A stretch of 64,000 bases of DNA from Xanthocytophaga flava (GTDB taxonomy: Bacteria; Bacteroidota; Bacteroidia; Cytophagales; 172606-1). Shown here piece by piece: positions 44,458 to 52,866 of this stretch; position 1 is the stretch's first letter, and every line of letters starts with the position of its first letter. The DNA is taken from positions 62,001-126,000 of the forward strand of contig JASJOS010000011.1 in the NCBI GenBank assembly GCA_030068525.1. Reading direction: 5' to 3'. The position numbers were made by a program, and so were the translations under genes. Under the pieces are notes generated by a model. It made no database searches. It was given only the letters and a program-made list of their open reading frames with translations, and was not told where the DNA came from.

Positions 44458-44580
44458 ATGCCACGTAATCACTTTACTTATCAGAAAAACGGTCTCACCT
44501 TTACAGATGAGACCGTTGCTATGAACTATGCGTATACAGGAAATCACCAAAACGGAGCACAGCCTGTTTGGTATTTTTAA
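44458..44580 (+). CDS. Possible 40-aa micro-protein
   Basis: An ATG directly after an in-frame stop opens 40 codons, peptide MPRNHFTYQKNGLTFTDETV and ending NGAQPVWYF, whose TAA abuts the moaD stop codon on the other strand. The composition is protein-like (aromatic, Asn, Gln), but the frame contains the moaD terminator hairpin (44488-44517) and no promoter was found. It may be chance. Noted because this region is otherwise unexplained. Confidence 0.2.
   Translation: MPRNHFTYQKNGLTFTDETVAMNYAYTGNHQNGAQPVWYF
44488..44517 (-). terminator. Probable moaD terminator
   Basis: 10-bp perfect stem AACGGTCTCA (44488-44497) with TGAGACCGTT (44508-44517), followed on the minus strand by TTTC after the stem's TT, 64 bp after the moaD stop. 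Confidence 0.6.
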
Positions 44581-44820
44581 TTAGCCTCCGGAAAAGGGAG
44601 GGAGTAGAGCTATCTCATCTCCATCCTGTAATGAATGGGTAGAATCTACCATCTCCTGATTCACTGCATAACGAAACTTTTGCTGGGCAATAGCAGGGTA
44701 GGTGGTGGTCAGGTACTGATGCAAATCTTCTATTGTTAAAATCTGCTCATGGGTAAGTGAGATACCTGAAGCAGATAAGGTGTCTGTTAAAGCACCAAAG
44801 GGCAATATGCTGAATCTCAT
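44581..44820 (-). CDS. moaD: MoaD/ThiS family sulfur carrier protein
   Basis: The 79-residue ubiquitin-like protein ends in the di-glycine (PPFSGG) that is adenylated and thiocarboxylated, and contains 'QKFRYAVNQEMVDSTHSLQDGDEIALLPPFSGG', the hallmark of MoaD, the small subunit of molybdopterin synthase. Other molybdenum cofactor genes are absent from the window, so the partner (MoaE) must be elsewhere. Length is standard. A ThiS identity is less likely because of the PPFSGG ending. Confidence 0.85.
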   Translation of the reverse strand: MRFSILPFGALTDTLSASGISLTHEQILTIEDLHQYLTTTYPAIAQQKFRYAVNQEMVDSTHSLQDGDEIALLPPFSGG

Positions 44821-44858
44821 ATAATATAAATTGAGGACTGTAAATCATGAACACATTT

Positions 44859-45425
44859 TTAGAAAGGATCATCCCAATAGTTGGCAAAAATAGCAGGGCA
44901 TATCTTCTTCATACTTTCTATATCGTCTTCTTCCCAGTTAAGAACTATTTCAGGAAAAGGAACTCTGGGAAATTTGTCAAGCTTCGTATAATAGGCATCC
45001 ATCCCTTCGCTTCTGTCGGCAAAATTATATTTTTTGATATATGCATCTAAGGGAACACCCAACATTCTTTCAAATCCTGGATAATCACCTCTACCTTCAT
45101 TTCGTAAGGTGTCAAAAACAGGGACTAAGCTATCCGGATTTTGCATGGCATTTTCAAATACTTCCTTACCTTGTGCAATAAGCCATGCCCGAAAATAATC
45201 AAAGCTATCATCAGAACAACCTCCCATTGCCACATAAGCTGCACACCATAGGGGAGATGTATAGGATTTAGCGTAAAGCTTTTGAAATTGTTCTTCAAAT
45301 GAAAATATTTCTTCTTCTGTCTGTGTGCTCAGATAATTAGTCAGAAACTGAGTTTGTTCGTATTTATCTTCTGTGGTCTGCGTTTTAGATGTACTTATCA
45401 ACTCCCAAAATGTTGTTTCAGTCAT
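44859..45425 (-). CDS. DUF4240 domain protein
   Basis: The 188-residue cytoplasmic protein matches the DUF4240 family in layout: N-terminal 'TTFWELISTSK', 'FEEQFQKLYAKSYTSPLWCAAYVAMGGCSDDSFDYFRAWLIAQGKEVF' and 'PGFERMLGVPLDAYIKKY'. The central 'GGCSDDSFDYFRAWLI' is the conserved core. No function is known for the family; some members are near toxin-immunity loci, but none is seen here. It lies between ruvB and moaD on the same strand with 68- and 38-bp gaps. Confidence 0.85.
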   Translation of the reverse strand: MTETTFWELISTSKTQTTEDKYEQTQFLTNYLSTQTEEEIFSFEEQFQKLYAKSYTSPLWCAAYVAMGGCSDDSFDYFRAWLIAQGKEVFENAMQNPDSLVPVFDTLRNEGRGDYPGFERMLGVPLDAYIKKYNFADRSEGMDAYYTKLDKFPRVPFPEIVLNWEEDDIESMKKICPAIFANYWDDPF

Positions 45426-45451
45426 GTAAAGTAGTGTTTATGTAAAAAAAT

Positions 45452-45479
45452 AGCCTTATAGCGTAAAAACTATAAGGCT
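45452..45479 (-). terminator. ruvB terminator
   Basis: 10-bp perfect stem AGCCTTATAG/CTATAAGGCT (45452-45461 and 45470-45479), with a TATTTTTTT tract following on the minus strand. Confidence 0.8.
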
Positions 45480-45493
45480 GATACTTTGTTTTC

Positions 45494-46525
45494 TTAGTCG
45501 AACAATCCTTTAACCTGCCCGGCAGGTGGATTGATGCCCAGATGACGGTAGGCCATTTCTGTGGCTTCTCGCCCGCGGGAAGTTCGTTTGATATAACCTT
45601 CCTGAATAAGAAACGGCTCATATACCTCTTCTATGGTTTCAGCTTCTTCACCACAGGCAGTAGCAATAGTTGACAAACCCACAGGCCCGCCTTTAAACTT
45701 CTCAATGATGGTAGACAGAATGCGATTATCCATCTCGTCTAATCCATGTTGATCTACATCCAGTGCGTTTAGTGCCATTTCTGCAATACCAACCGTAATC
45801 TTACCGTTTCCTTTTACCTGAGCAAAATCACGTGTACGACGCAACAGGTTATTGGCAATACGTGGAGTTCCCCGACTTCTTCGGGCTATCTCATAGGCAG
45901 CTTCCTCTTCAATAGGTGTATTCAACAGATCAGCAGAACGTAGTACAATGGAAGTCAAGAGCTTAGCATTGTAATACTCCAGCCTGGCATTGATACTGAA
46001 TCGTGCACGTAAAGGCGAAGTTAACAATCCAGCTCTGGTGGTAGCACCTATCAGAGTGAACGGATTTAAACCAATCTGAACAGACCGGGCATTGGGCCCA
46101 CTATCTAACAGGATATCAATCTTATAATCTTCCATAGCAGAATACAGGTATTCTTCTACTACTGGATTAAGGCGATGGATTTCATCAATGAAAAGCACAT
46201 CGTTTTCACTAAGGTTGGTAAGTAATCCTGCCAGATCACTAGGCTTGTCCAGAACTGGACCGGAAGTCATTTTTATATTTGCTCCCAGTTCATTGGCAAT
46301 AATCAATGAGAGGGTTGTTTTCCCTAAGCCGGGAGGGCCATGTAAGAGCACATGATCAAGTGCCTCCCCTCGCTGGCGGGCAGCTTGTACAAAGACGCGC
46401 AGATTTTCAAGAACTTTATCCTGTCCGGTAAAATCCTCAAAGCTGACCGGACGCAACGCCTTTTCTATTTCGCGTTCTGTTGGGGTTAGCCCTTCTGCTT
46501 CACCTTTCAAATAATCTTTACGCAT
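45494..46525 (-). CDS. ruvB: Holliday junction branch migration ATPase RuvB
   Basis: The 343-residue AAA+ motor drives branch migration with RuvA. Walker A is at 63-71 (GPPGLGKTT), Walker B is '[11 protein letters not shown]', sensor 1 '[19 protein letters not shown]', and the arginine-rich '[21 protein letters not shown]' is sensor 2. The C-terminal winged-helix domain contains '[20 protein letters not shown]'. All conserved motifs are present. It is followed by a terminator and then the DUF4240 gene. Confidence 0.98.
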   Translation of the reverse strand: MRKDYLKGEAEGLTPTEREIEKALRPVSFEDFTGQDKVLENLRVFVQAARQRGEALDHVLLHGPPGLGKTTLSLIIANELGANIKMTSGPVLDKPSDLAGLLTNLSENDVLFIDEIHRLNPVVEEYLYSAMEDYKIDILLDSGPNARSVQIGLNPFTLIGATTRAGLLTSPLRARFSINARLEYYNAKLLTSIVLRSADLLNTPIEEEAAYEIARRSRGTPRIANNLLRRTRDFAQVKGNGKITVGIAEMALNALDVDQHGLDEMDNRILSTIIEKFKGGPVGLSTIATACGEEAETIEEVYEPFLIQEGYIKRTSRGREATEMAYRHLGINPPAGQVKGLFD

Positions 46526-46864
46526 ATAAATTCAAATTAACAGTTACAGTTCAAAGGTTTTGAGGTATTCATCTCAAAACAGAACAAGATCGGATAGCGT
46601 AACAAAAGGCAGGAAAGATAAAAAAGAAGGAAGATTGAAATCAAGGGAATTGCAAAATATCGCATATCCGGTTGTTTCACGAAAGTACTAAAAAAAGTTA
46701 AAATGACCTAATTTCGTTTCCATCGAAAATAAACTGACATTTGCACTTGTCTGATCGGGTATTTGTTTATCAGTAGAGACAGGAGCTACGTCTATTCCTG
46801 TCGAATTTATTCATGAGATATGTTTACCAGACAATTAGTTTAGGTAATAACAATAGAAATTGCA
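46526..46864. other. Divergent intergenic region ruvB / methyltransferase, 339 bp
   Basis: Contains a small inverted repeat GACAGGA/TCCTGTC (46778-46784 and 46796-46802) preceded by GTAGA, reminiscent of short interspersed palindromes. No coding frame or clear promoter pair was recognised. Confidence 0.4.
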
Positions 46865-47683
46865 ATGATTAAAAATATGGAAGTCGTGCATGAAGTAAGC
46901 AGCAAAAAGTCCAGAGGCGCTATTAGTAAACGAGAATGGTTCAGTGAATGGTTTAACTCACCTTATTATCATATTCTATATAAGAGCCGAGATAATGCAG
47001 AAGCGCACCAGTTTATCGATAATCTGCAAAAATATTTTCAGTTTACCTGTGAAGATCAGATACTTGATTTGGCATGTGGGCGTGGACGACATGCTATCTA
47101 TCTTAATTCCAAAGGGTTTGATGTAGTAGGGATTGACATTGCGCCTGAAAATATCTCTTATGCTAAACAGTTTGAGAATGAACGATTGCATTTCTATGTA
47201 CACGATATGCGCCGTCCCTATGTGCGAAGCAGGTTTTGTTATGTGCTGAATCTTTTTACAAGCTTCGGTTATTTTGAAACAGAAGGAGAGAATATTAATG
47301 CTGTATGTACAGTGACAGAGGCATTAAAACCTGGGGGAAAGTTAATTCTTGATTTTTTTAATACAGATCGGATCTTAAAAAATTTAAAACCTCACTACAG
47401 ACAAGTTATTGATGGAATTCAATTTGATATTCAAAAGAAACTGGAAAGCGGATTTATTGTAAAAGATATTGAGTTTGAGGATGAAGGAAATTCCTTCCAT
47501 TTTCAGGAACGGGTAAAAGCGATCAGTTGTGAACAGTTTCTACACTATTTTGACGTTGCTGATCTGGAACTGATAAGCATCTTTGGAGACTATGCGTTGA
47601 ATCCATATGACAAGGAAACATCTGACAGGATGATTTTTGTGGCTCAAAGGCCGCAACGCGAAAGTTTTGGATTAAGATTATAA
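46865..47683 (+). CDS. Class I SAM-dependent methyltransferase
   Basis: The 272-residue protein has the Rossmann-type methyltransferase core: motif I 'DQILDLACGRGRHAIYLNSKG', motif II 'DVVGIDIAPENI', then 'LHFYVHDMRRP' and 'EALKPGGKLILDFFN', typical of the UbiE/Methyltransf_25-like group. An N-terminal stretch 'REWFSEWFNSPYYHILYKSRDNAEAHQFIDNL' is characteristic of a Bacteroidota subgroup. Substrate is unknown. Two alternative starts (46865 or the Met at codon 5) are possible. Confidence 0.88.
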   Translation: MIKNMEVVHEVSSKKSRGAISKREWFSEWFNSPYYHILYKSRDNAEAHQFIDNLQKYFQFTCEDQILDLACGRGRHAIYLNSKGFDVVGIDIAPENISYAKQFENERLHFYVHDMRRPYVRSRFCYVLNLFTSFGYFETEGENINAVCTVTEALKPGGKLILDFFNTDRILKNLKPHYRQVIDGIQFDIQKKLESGFIVKDIEFEDEGNSFHFQERVKAISCEQFLHYFDVADLELISIFGDYALNPYDKETSDRMIFVAQRPQRESFGLRL

Positions 47684-47699
47684 GCCCCCTGTAAAAACA

Positions 47700-47724
47700 A
47701 ATACCTCTCTATCAGAGAGGTATT
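47700..47724 (+). terminator. Hairpin after the methyltransferase gene
   Basis: 11-bp perfect stem AATACCTCTCT/AGAGAGGTATT, 3-nt loop. The T-run is poor (TATTGTCATT). Confidence 0.6.
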
Positions 47725-47975
47725 GTCATTGTCAGAAATAGTGATCAAATCAGTTAATAAAAACAACAAATCATCAGAAGAAATGCTGTATGGATGTTTT
47801 TAAAAGTGGATTACTGATAGGTGTTTTACGTGGTTTGTACTATCTGGTTACTTTGTTTTAAAGATATTTTCATAGTCGTAGTGTATAGTGTATACACCAA
47901 ATCTTATGCCAAATCTTTTGACAGTATAATTTTTTTTGAAAAGAAGATAAAAAATAGTTACATCACTGGCATCAA

Positions 47976-49592
47976 TTACTTTTCTTTCAGTAAACGAAGC
48001 AACACGCCATTTGACCAGCCAAAGCCATCCTGTACAGGATATTCTCCTCCTCCTGCCTTTAAGGTAATATCTGTCACATTGTATTTTTCTACCATTTTAC
48101 CTGTTTGTTTGTATACACGTACATTATTAGAAATCCAGCGGTTTTTAATTTTATCTGCCAGTTCGCTGTACCCGTTATCTTTTAATCCTTTATAAGTGAT
48201 CCATTGTAAAGGTGCCCAACCATTGGGTGCATCCCATTGCTGTCCTGTGTTTGTTAAGGTGGTAAGCACCCCTCCATCTCTCAGAAAATCTTTCTCAATT
48301 CGCTGGGCTACAGTCGCGGGTGTTCCAATATTCATATGTACAAAGAAAGGATACATGCCTGCCAGGGAGAAGGTTTGGGTGGTTTGCCTGGCGATAAAGT
48401 CATAATCTGTAAAGTATTGGGCTTTTTTATCCCAACAATACATAAGTACGGCTTGTTTTCTTCGTTCCGCTGCATCTTGATAACTTTTAGCTTTTTGTGC
48501 ATTCCCTTTCAATGTGTAGGCTTTACTTATAGTCATTTCAAGATTATACATAAGTGCATTCAGATCTACAGGAATAATATCTGTAGTATGTATTGTTTCC
48601 ATAGAATTGCCGTCCTTAAACCAGCGATTACAGAAATCCCAACCACTTTCGGCTGCAGCGCGAAGATGTCGGTAGATAACAGCTCGCTTTTGATCAATAA
48701 TAAATTGTTGAGATGCCTTTGATGCTTTCTTAGGCATTGGAATGGTACTATTTTTTAAAATAGCATCGGCTGTTGCTACATCTTCTTTATAGGCTTCTGG
48801 TCTTGGTGTTGCCGAATCATCCCAGTAGCGGTTTAGTATTTCCCCTCCCTGCATGCGTACTACTCTTCGGAAAGCACCACTTTGTTTGCCTAGCTTTTCA
48901 GTGCCACTCATCCAGAAGGCATATTCTTTCTCAAGCTGAGGAAGGTATTTGCTATATGTCTCATCACCTTTTGTATTGGCGAGAATACCTACCATTAAGG
49001 CAAAAAACGGCGGTTGTGAACGTGTCAGATAGTATGTCCGGTTCCCATTCGGAATAAAACCAATTGTGTCAATCAGGAAGGCAAAGTTATCAATCATATG
49101 CTGGACCAGGTCTGTGCGGCCAGAGGCTTCTAAGCCCAACATGGTAAAATAACTATCCCAATAATATATTTCGCCAAATCGCCCTCCAGGCACTACATAT
49201 TGGTAGGGTAGGTTCACCAACGAACTTCCTGGTATATGCTTTTCCGGCTTTCGCGTAAGTACATCCCATAAGCTGATGATGTGTTCAGTTGCAGACTTGC
49301 TGGTGTCAGATGTGAAGTCTGAAGAATAACTCTTAGGCAATGTATAATTAGCCAGGACAAACTCCTTTAATCCAAAATCGGGTAGAGTATGTTGCTTCTG
49401 GTACTTCTTTACAATTTCTGCCAACGGATATTTTGGTGTACAGTCAGGAAAAGTTTTGGAGTCTGGAAAAATAGCAGCCAATTGTACAGTTTTGAAAAAA
49501 TCCTGGTATCCGGCAACATTTTGTCCAATTGCCTGCTGATTTAGTGCGATAAGTAGCACAACTAGTATAGTATATTTGGAAATACAACTCAT
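47976..49592 (-). CDS. treA: Periplasmic trehalase (GH37)
   Basis: The 538-residue alpha,alpha-trehalase hydrolyses trehalose to two glucose. A signal peptide (ILVVLLIALNQQAIGQ) predicts export. Trehalase signature 1 PGGRFGEIYYWDSY is at 135-148 and signature 2 'QWDAPNGWAPLQW' near 460; the catalytic Asp lies in 'AAESGWDFCNRWF' and the Glu in 'EYPVQDGFGWSNGV' region. Length fits the family. Exported trehalase would use external trehalose, while TreS/GlgE act in the cytoplasm. The gene is monocistronic by spacing. Confidence 0.95.
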   Translation of the reverse strand: MSCISKYTILVVLLIALNQQAIGQNVAGYQDFFKTVQLAAIFPDSKTFPDCTPKYPLAEIVKKYQKQHTLPDFGLKEFVLANYTLPKSYSSDFTSDTSKSATEHIISLWDVLTRKPEKHIPGSSLVNLPYQYVVPGGRFGEIYYWDSYFTMLGLEASGRTDLVQHMIDNFAFLIDTIGFIPNGNRTYYLTRSQPPFFALMVGILANTKGDETYSKYLPQLEKEYAFWMSGTEKLGKQSGAFRRVVRMQGGEILNRYWDDSATPRPEAYKEDVATADAILKNSTIPMPKKASKASQQFIIDQKRAVIYRHLRAAAESGWDFCNRWFKDGNSMETIHTTDIIPVDLNALMYNLEMTISKAYTLKGNAQKAKSYQDAAERRKQAVLMYCWDKKAQYFTDYDFIARQTTQTFSLAGMYPFFVHMNIGTPATVAQRIEKDFLRDGGVLTTLTNTGQQWDAPNGWAPLQWITYKGLKDNGYSELADKIKNRWISNNVRVYKQTGKMVEKYNVTDITLKAGGGEYPVQDGFGWSNGVLLRLLKEK

Positions 49593-49674
49593 AGACTATG
49601 AATATAAGATCAAATACTAGGCTCTAGTATTTATTCAAATTGAAATACAAGTTTAATTAGCAATTATTGGTATT

Positions 49675-50556
49675 CTATCCTACTGATGGTTGATCTTTTG
49701 TTACACTATCTGCTTTGTGTGTTCCTGAATAGGAGATATCAGCGGAGCGTCTATAGGGTTGAAAAGGTATTTGCAGCAAATTAGTTAGTTGATTACTCTC
49801 CTTAGCATCCATATGTGTATCTACTCCATAAATTAGATTGGCTGGATTTTCTGTAGCAAAGGTGCCAAACAACCGATCCCAAAGTGAGAATATATTCCCA
49901 TAGTTTGTATCTGTGAGAGGTTGCTTGTAATGATGATGTACCTTGTGCATATTAGGAGAAACAATAACCCAACTTATAACTTTATCCAGTTGAACTGGTA
50001 ACTTAATATTGGCATGATTAAACTGAGAAAATATCACAGATAAACTTTGATATAACATAACCAGCCAGATCGGGGCTCCTGATATAAATACAGCCAGAAT
50101 AGTAAATATAGCCCGAAATACACTTTCACCTGGATGATGCCGGTTGGCAGTAGTGGTATCAACGTATGTATCTGTATGATGGATAAGATGAAACTTCCAT
50201 AGCCATTTTAGTTTATGTTCCAGCCAATGAATCAGATAAGCTCCAATTAAATCAAGCAATAGTAAGCCTAGTAAGATAAACAACCATAATGGCATAGTTG
50301 TTAGATAAAGTAGGCCAAAGTGCTGATTGACTGTCCAATCACTTGTTTTTAGAAGAAGGGCTGCAAAAAGAAAATTAATAACAACAGTGGTTAAGGTAAA
50401 AAACAGATTTAACCCAGCATGTCTCCACTTATGATAAGGTGTTAATGATAGTGGAATAATTCCTTCAATACTCCAGAATACAAGTATTCCTCCAATAAGG
50501 ATAGCGGCACGATAGCTACTGGGTATATGTTCAAAGAAAGCAACAAATGTCTCCAT
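49675..50556 (-). CDS. Sterol desaturase/fatty acid hydroxylase superfamily membrane protein
   Basis: The 293-residue polytopic protein carries the three histidine boxes of the di-iron hydroxylase superfamily: HWLEH, 'FHLIHHTDTYVDTTTANRHHPGE' and 'MHKVHHHYKQPLTDTNYGN'. Four to five hydrophobic helices surround them. The reaction is probably hydroxylation or desaturation of a lipid; the substrate is not known (possibly fatty acids or carotenoids). It lies 119 bp after the acyl-CoA dehydrogenase region, with a hairpin between, so it is its own unit. Confidence 0.88.
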   Translation of the reverse strand: METFVAFFEHIPSSYRAAILIGGILVFWSIEGIIPLSLTPYHKWRHAGLNLFFTLTTVVINFLFAALLLKTSDWTVNQHFGLLYLTTMPLWLFILLGLLLLDLIGAYLIHWLEHKLKWLWKFHLIHHTDTYVDTTTANRHHPGESVFRAIFTILAVFISGAPIWLVMLYQSLSVIFSQFNHANIKLPVQLDKVISWVIVSPNMHKVHHHYKQPLTDTNYGNIFSLWDRLFGTFATENPANLIYGVDTHMDAKESNQLTNLLQIPFQPYRRSADISYSGTHKADSVTKDQPSVG

Positions 50557-50719
50557 ACTACTATATATAATCTGCTGTATAGTATATTTAATGATTAATT
50601 TATGATTATTTCATGAGTAAATAAAATTTAATGGATCAAATCATTGAATCACCATGGATTGGATAATTGATTTTATTCAGAAAATTACTGGAGATGTAGA
50701 TGCTGAGAAAGCAAAATAA

Positions 50720-50746
50720 AAGGCTATTGTATATCACAATAGCCTT
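50720..50746 (-). terminator. gcdH terminator
   Basis: 11-bp perfect stem AAGGCTATTGT (50720-50730) with ACAATAGCCTT (50736-50746), followed on the minus strand by TTATTTTGC. Confidence 0.8.
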
Positions 50747-50771
50747 ATGAAAAGAGAGAGAAGTATAGGAT

Positions 50772-51983
50772 CTATTTAAATGCAGGAATACCTGTAATCT
50801 CATTACCCAGAATGAGTAAGTGAATATCGTGTGTACCTTCATAGGTAACAACCGATTCCAGGTTCATCATATGGCGCATAATCGGATATTCACCTGTAAT
50901 ACCCATACCCCCATGAATCTGACGGGCTTCACGCGCAATATTCAGTGCCATCTCTACATTGTTTCGTTTAGCTAATGATATTTGGGCAGTGGTTGCTTTG
51001 TCTTCATTTTTTAACATACCTAATCGCCAGCAGAGGAGTTGTGCTTTGGTAATCTCAGTTAACATTTCAGCCAGTTTCTTTTGTGTCAATTGAAAAGAGG
51101 CTATAGGTTTATCAAACTGTATGCGTTCCAGTGCATAACGCTTTGCTGAATCATAACAGTCCATTGCTGCTCCAAGTGCCCCCCATGCTATACCATACCG
51201 AGCAGAATCCAGGCACTGCATAGGACCGCGCAAACCCTCTATTCCCGGCAGTAAATTTTCTTTGGGTACCTTAACATTATCAAAAACCAGTTCGCCTGTA
51301 GTAGAGGCACGCAACGACCATTTATTATGAATTTCAGGTGTAGAGAAACCTTCCATCCCTCGTTCTACAATAAGGCCACGAACACGACCATTCTCATTTT
51401 TAGCCCATACCACTGCAATGTCTGCATAAGGTGCATTGGAAATCCACATCTTTGAACCATTGAGCAGATAGTGGTTACCTTCATCTGTAAAATGGGATTG
51501 CATACCAGAAGGATTTGAGCCATAGTCTGCTTCTGTTAATCCAAAGCAACCTAGCATTTCACCAGAAGCCAGTTTGGGTAAGTACTTTTGTTTTTGTTCT
51601 TCCGTACCAAATGCATAAATGGGATACATAACCAGTGAACTTTGCACAGAGACTGTTGAACGCATGCCAGAATCTCCCCGTTCAATTTCCTGCATGATGA
51701 GGCCATACGAAATATAATCGAGTCCACCACCTCCATATTCTGATGGTATGGTTGGCCCAAAAGCGCCTATCTCACCAAATTTTTTGACTATATCCTGCGG
51801 AAATTCTGCCCGCTGGGCATAGTCCTCAATAATAGGAGAGATCTCCTTTTTAACAAACGTTCTGACCGCATCCCGAATGAGCTTATGTTCTTCTGTTAAA
51901 AGATCGTCAATCTGATAAAAGTCAGGTGCCTCAAAACGATCCTGGCTGGAGCGGATATGTATATTAGGGTCTGTTGTTTGCAT
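50772..51983 (-). CDS. Acyl-CoA dehydrogenase, glutaryl-CoA dehydrogenase-like
   Basis: The 403-residue flavoprotein oxidises an acyl-CoA. 'GCFGLTEADYGSNPSGMQSHF' and 'WISNAPYADIAVVWAKNENGRVRGLIVERGMEGF' are family motifs; the catalytic base is Glu382 in 'VTYEGTHDIHLLILG', the context seen in glutaryl-CoA dehydrogenases, and 'QCLDSARYGIAWGALGAA' also fits that subgroup. Glutaryl-CoA is an intermediate of lysine degradation. The substrate is inferred from these motifs. A TAAATTTG box lies about 70 bp upstream on the minus strand (52055-52062) without a -33 match. Confidence 0.9.
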   Translation of the reverse strand: MQTTDPNIHIRSSQDRFEAPDFYQIDDLLTEEHKLIRDAVRTFVKKEISPIIEDYAQRAEFPQDIVKKFGEIGAFGPTIPSEYGGGGLDYISYGLIMQEIERGDSGMRSTVSVQSSLVMYPIYAFGTEEQKQKYLPKLASGEMLGCFGLTEADYGSNPSGMQSHFTDEGNHYLLNGSKMWISNAPYADIAVVWAKNENGRVRGLIVERGMEGFSTPEIHNKWSLRASTTGELVFDNVKVPKENLLPGIEGLRGPMQCLDSARYGIAWGALGAAMDCYDSAKRYALERIQFDKPIASFQLTQKKLAEMLTEITKAQLLCWRLGMLKNEDKATTAQISLAKRNNVEMALNIAREARQIHGGMGITGEYPIMRHMMNLESVVTYEGTHDIHLLILGNEITGIPAFK

Positions 51984-52241
51984 TGTAGTCTGATGTTAAA
52001 ACTTGTATGAGGCTATAAGATTTAATATATGCCTTACTGAAAATCGCAATTTGCCAAATTTACATTTTTAGTACTATTATTTCTTATCATACTATAGTTT
52101 CTTTGTATCTGACTTTTGTATATAGCAGATGGATAATAATACCAATAAGATGCAGTTGTTTATCTGATAGTCACTCAGTCATGCATACACTTATTGTAAC
52201 TCATATTCTTTTGTTTTACCTATCAACCTGTTTTCTTTCAT

Positions 52242-52736
52242 ATGGCACTTCAGAAAGGCGATAAAGCTCCATTTTTCAAATTAGTATCTTCTGATTTTAA
52301 GTCTGCTAATTCAGACAAAAAAGAAGTTTCACTGGATGATTATAAAGGTAAAAATCTTGTGGTTTTATTTTTTCCTCTGGCATTTAGCAGTGTATGTACT
52401 GCTGAGCTATGTAGCATGCGGGATGATATAGGAGAGTATACTGCCCTCAATGCAGAGGTTGTGGCTATTTCTGTAGATTCACCTTATGTACTGGATAGGT
52501 TCAAAAAAGATCAGAGCCTTACTTTTCTTTTACTATCTGATTTTAACAAAGAAGTTTCAGCAGCCTATGGAGCTCTTTATGAAAACTTTGCGTGGGGAAT
52601 GAAAGGTGTATCCAAACGTTCGGCTTTTGTGATTGATGGAAATGGAGTGATTCAATATGCTGAGGTTTTGGAAAATGCCGGGGATGTGCCAGATTTTGAT
52701 GCGATTAAAAAGGTATTAAATGAGTTGACTAGATAA
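52242..52736 (+). CDS. Peroxiredoxin (AhpE/Bcp-type)
   Basis: The 164-residue thiol peroxidase reduces hydroperoxides. Cys52 is the peroxidatic cysteine in 'VLFFPLAFSSVCTAELCSMRDD'; Cys57 in the same helix could be the resolving residue as in some Bcp proteins. 'VVAISVDSPYVLDRFKKDQ' and 'VSKRSAFVIDGNGVIQYAEVLENA' are typical. Cytoplasmic. A hairpin terminator with a seven-T tract follows. Confidence 0.93.
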   Translation: MALQKGDKAPFFKLVSSDFKSANSDKKEVSLDDYKGKNLVVLFFPLAFSSVCTAELCSMRDDIGEYTALNAEVVAISVDSPYVLDRFKKDQSLTFLLLSDFNKEVSAAYGALYENFAWGMKGVSKRSAFVIDGNGVIQYAEVLENAGDVPDFDAIKKVLNELTR

Positions 52737-52758
52737 ACTATCTTCTATTCTTTTTTAT

Positions 52759-52796
52759 GCCATTACTGATGATTGAATTCAGTAATGGCTTTTTTT
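52759..52796 (+). terminator. Peroxiredoxin gene terminator
   Basis: 11-bp perfect stem GCCATTACTGA/TCAGTAATGGC (52759-52769 and 52779-52789) followed by TTTTTTT. Confidence 0.9.
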
Positions 52797-52866
52797 CATA
52801 CCAAAGGATTTTTCCTTTGGAAAAGATACTATTTTTGAAGCATACTATCTCTTTTTACAATTTATT

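Noticed and set aside
43694-44580. Replication origin considered for the repeat region
   Set aside because: No DnaA-box cluster (TTATCCACA-like) and no dnaA, dnaN or parAB neighbours were seen.
50654-50719. 21-codon frame before the gcdH terminator
   Set aside because: Too short, no promoter, abuts the terminator hairpin.
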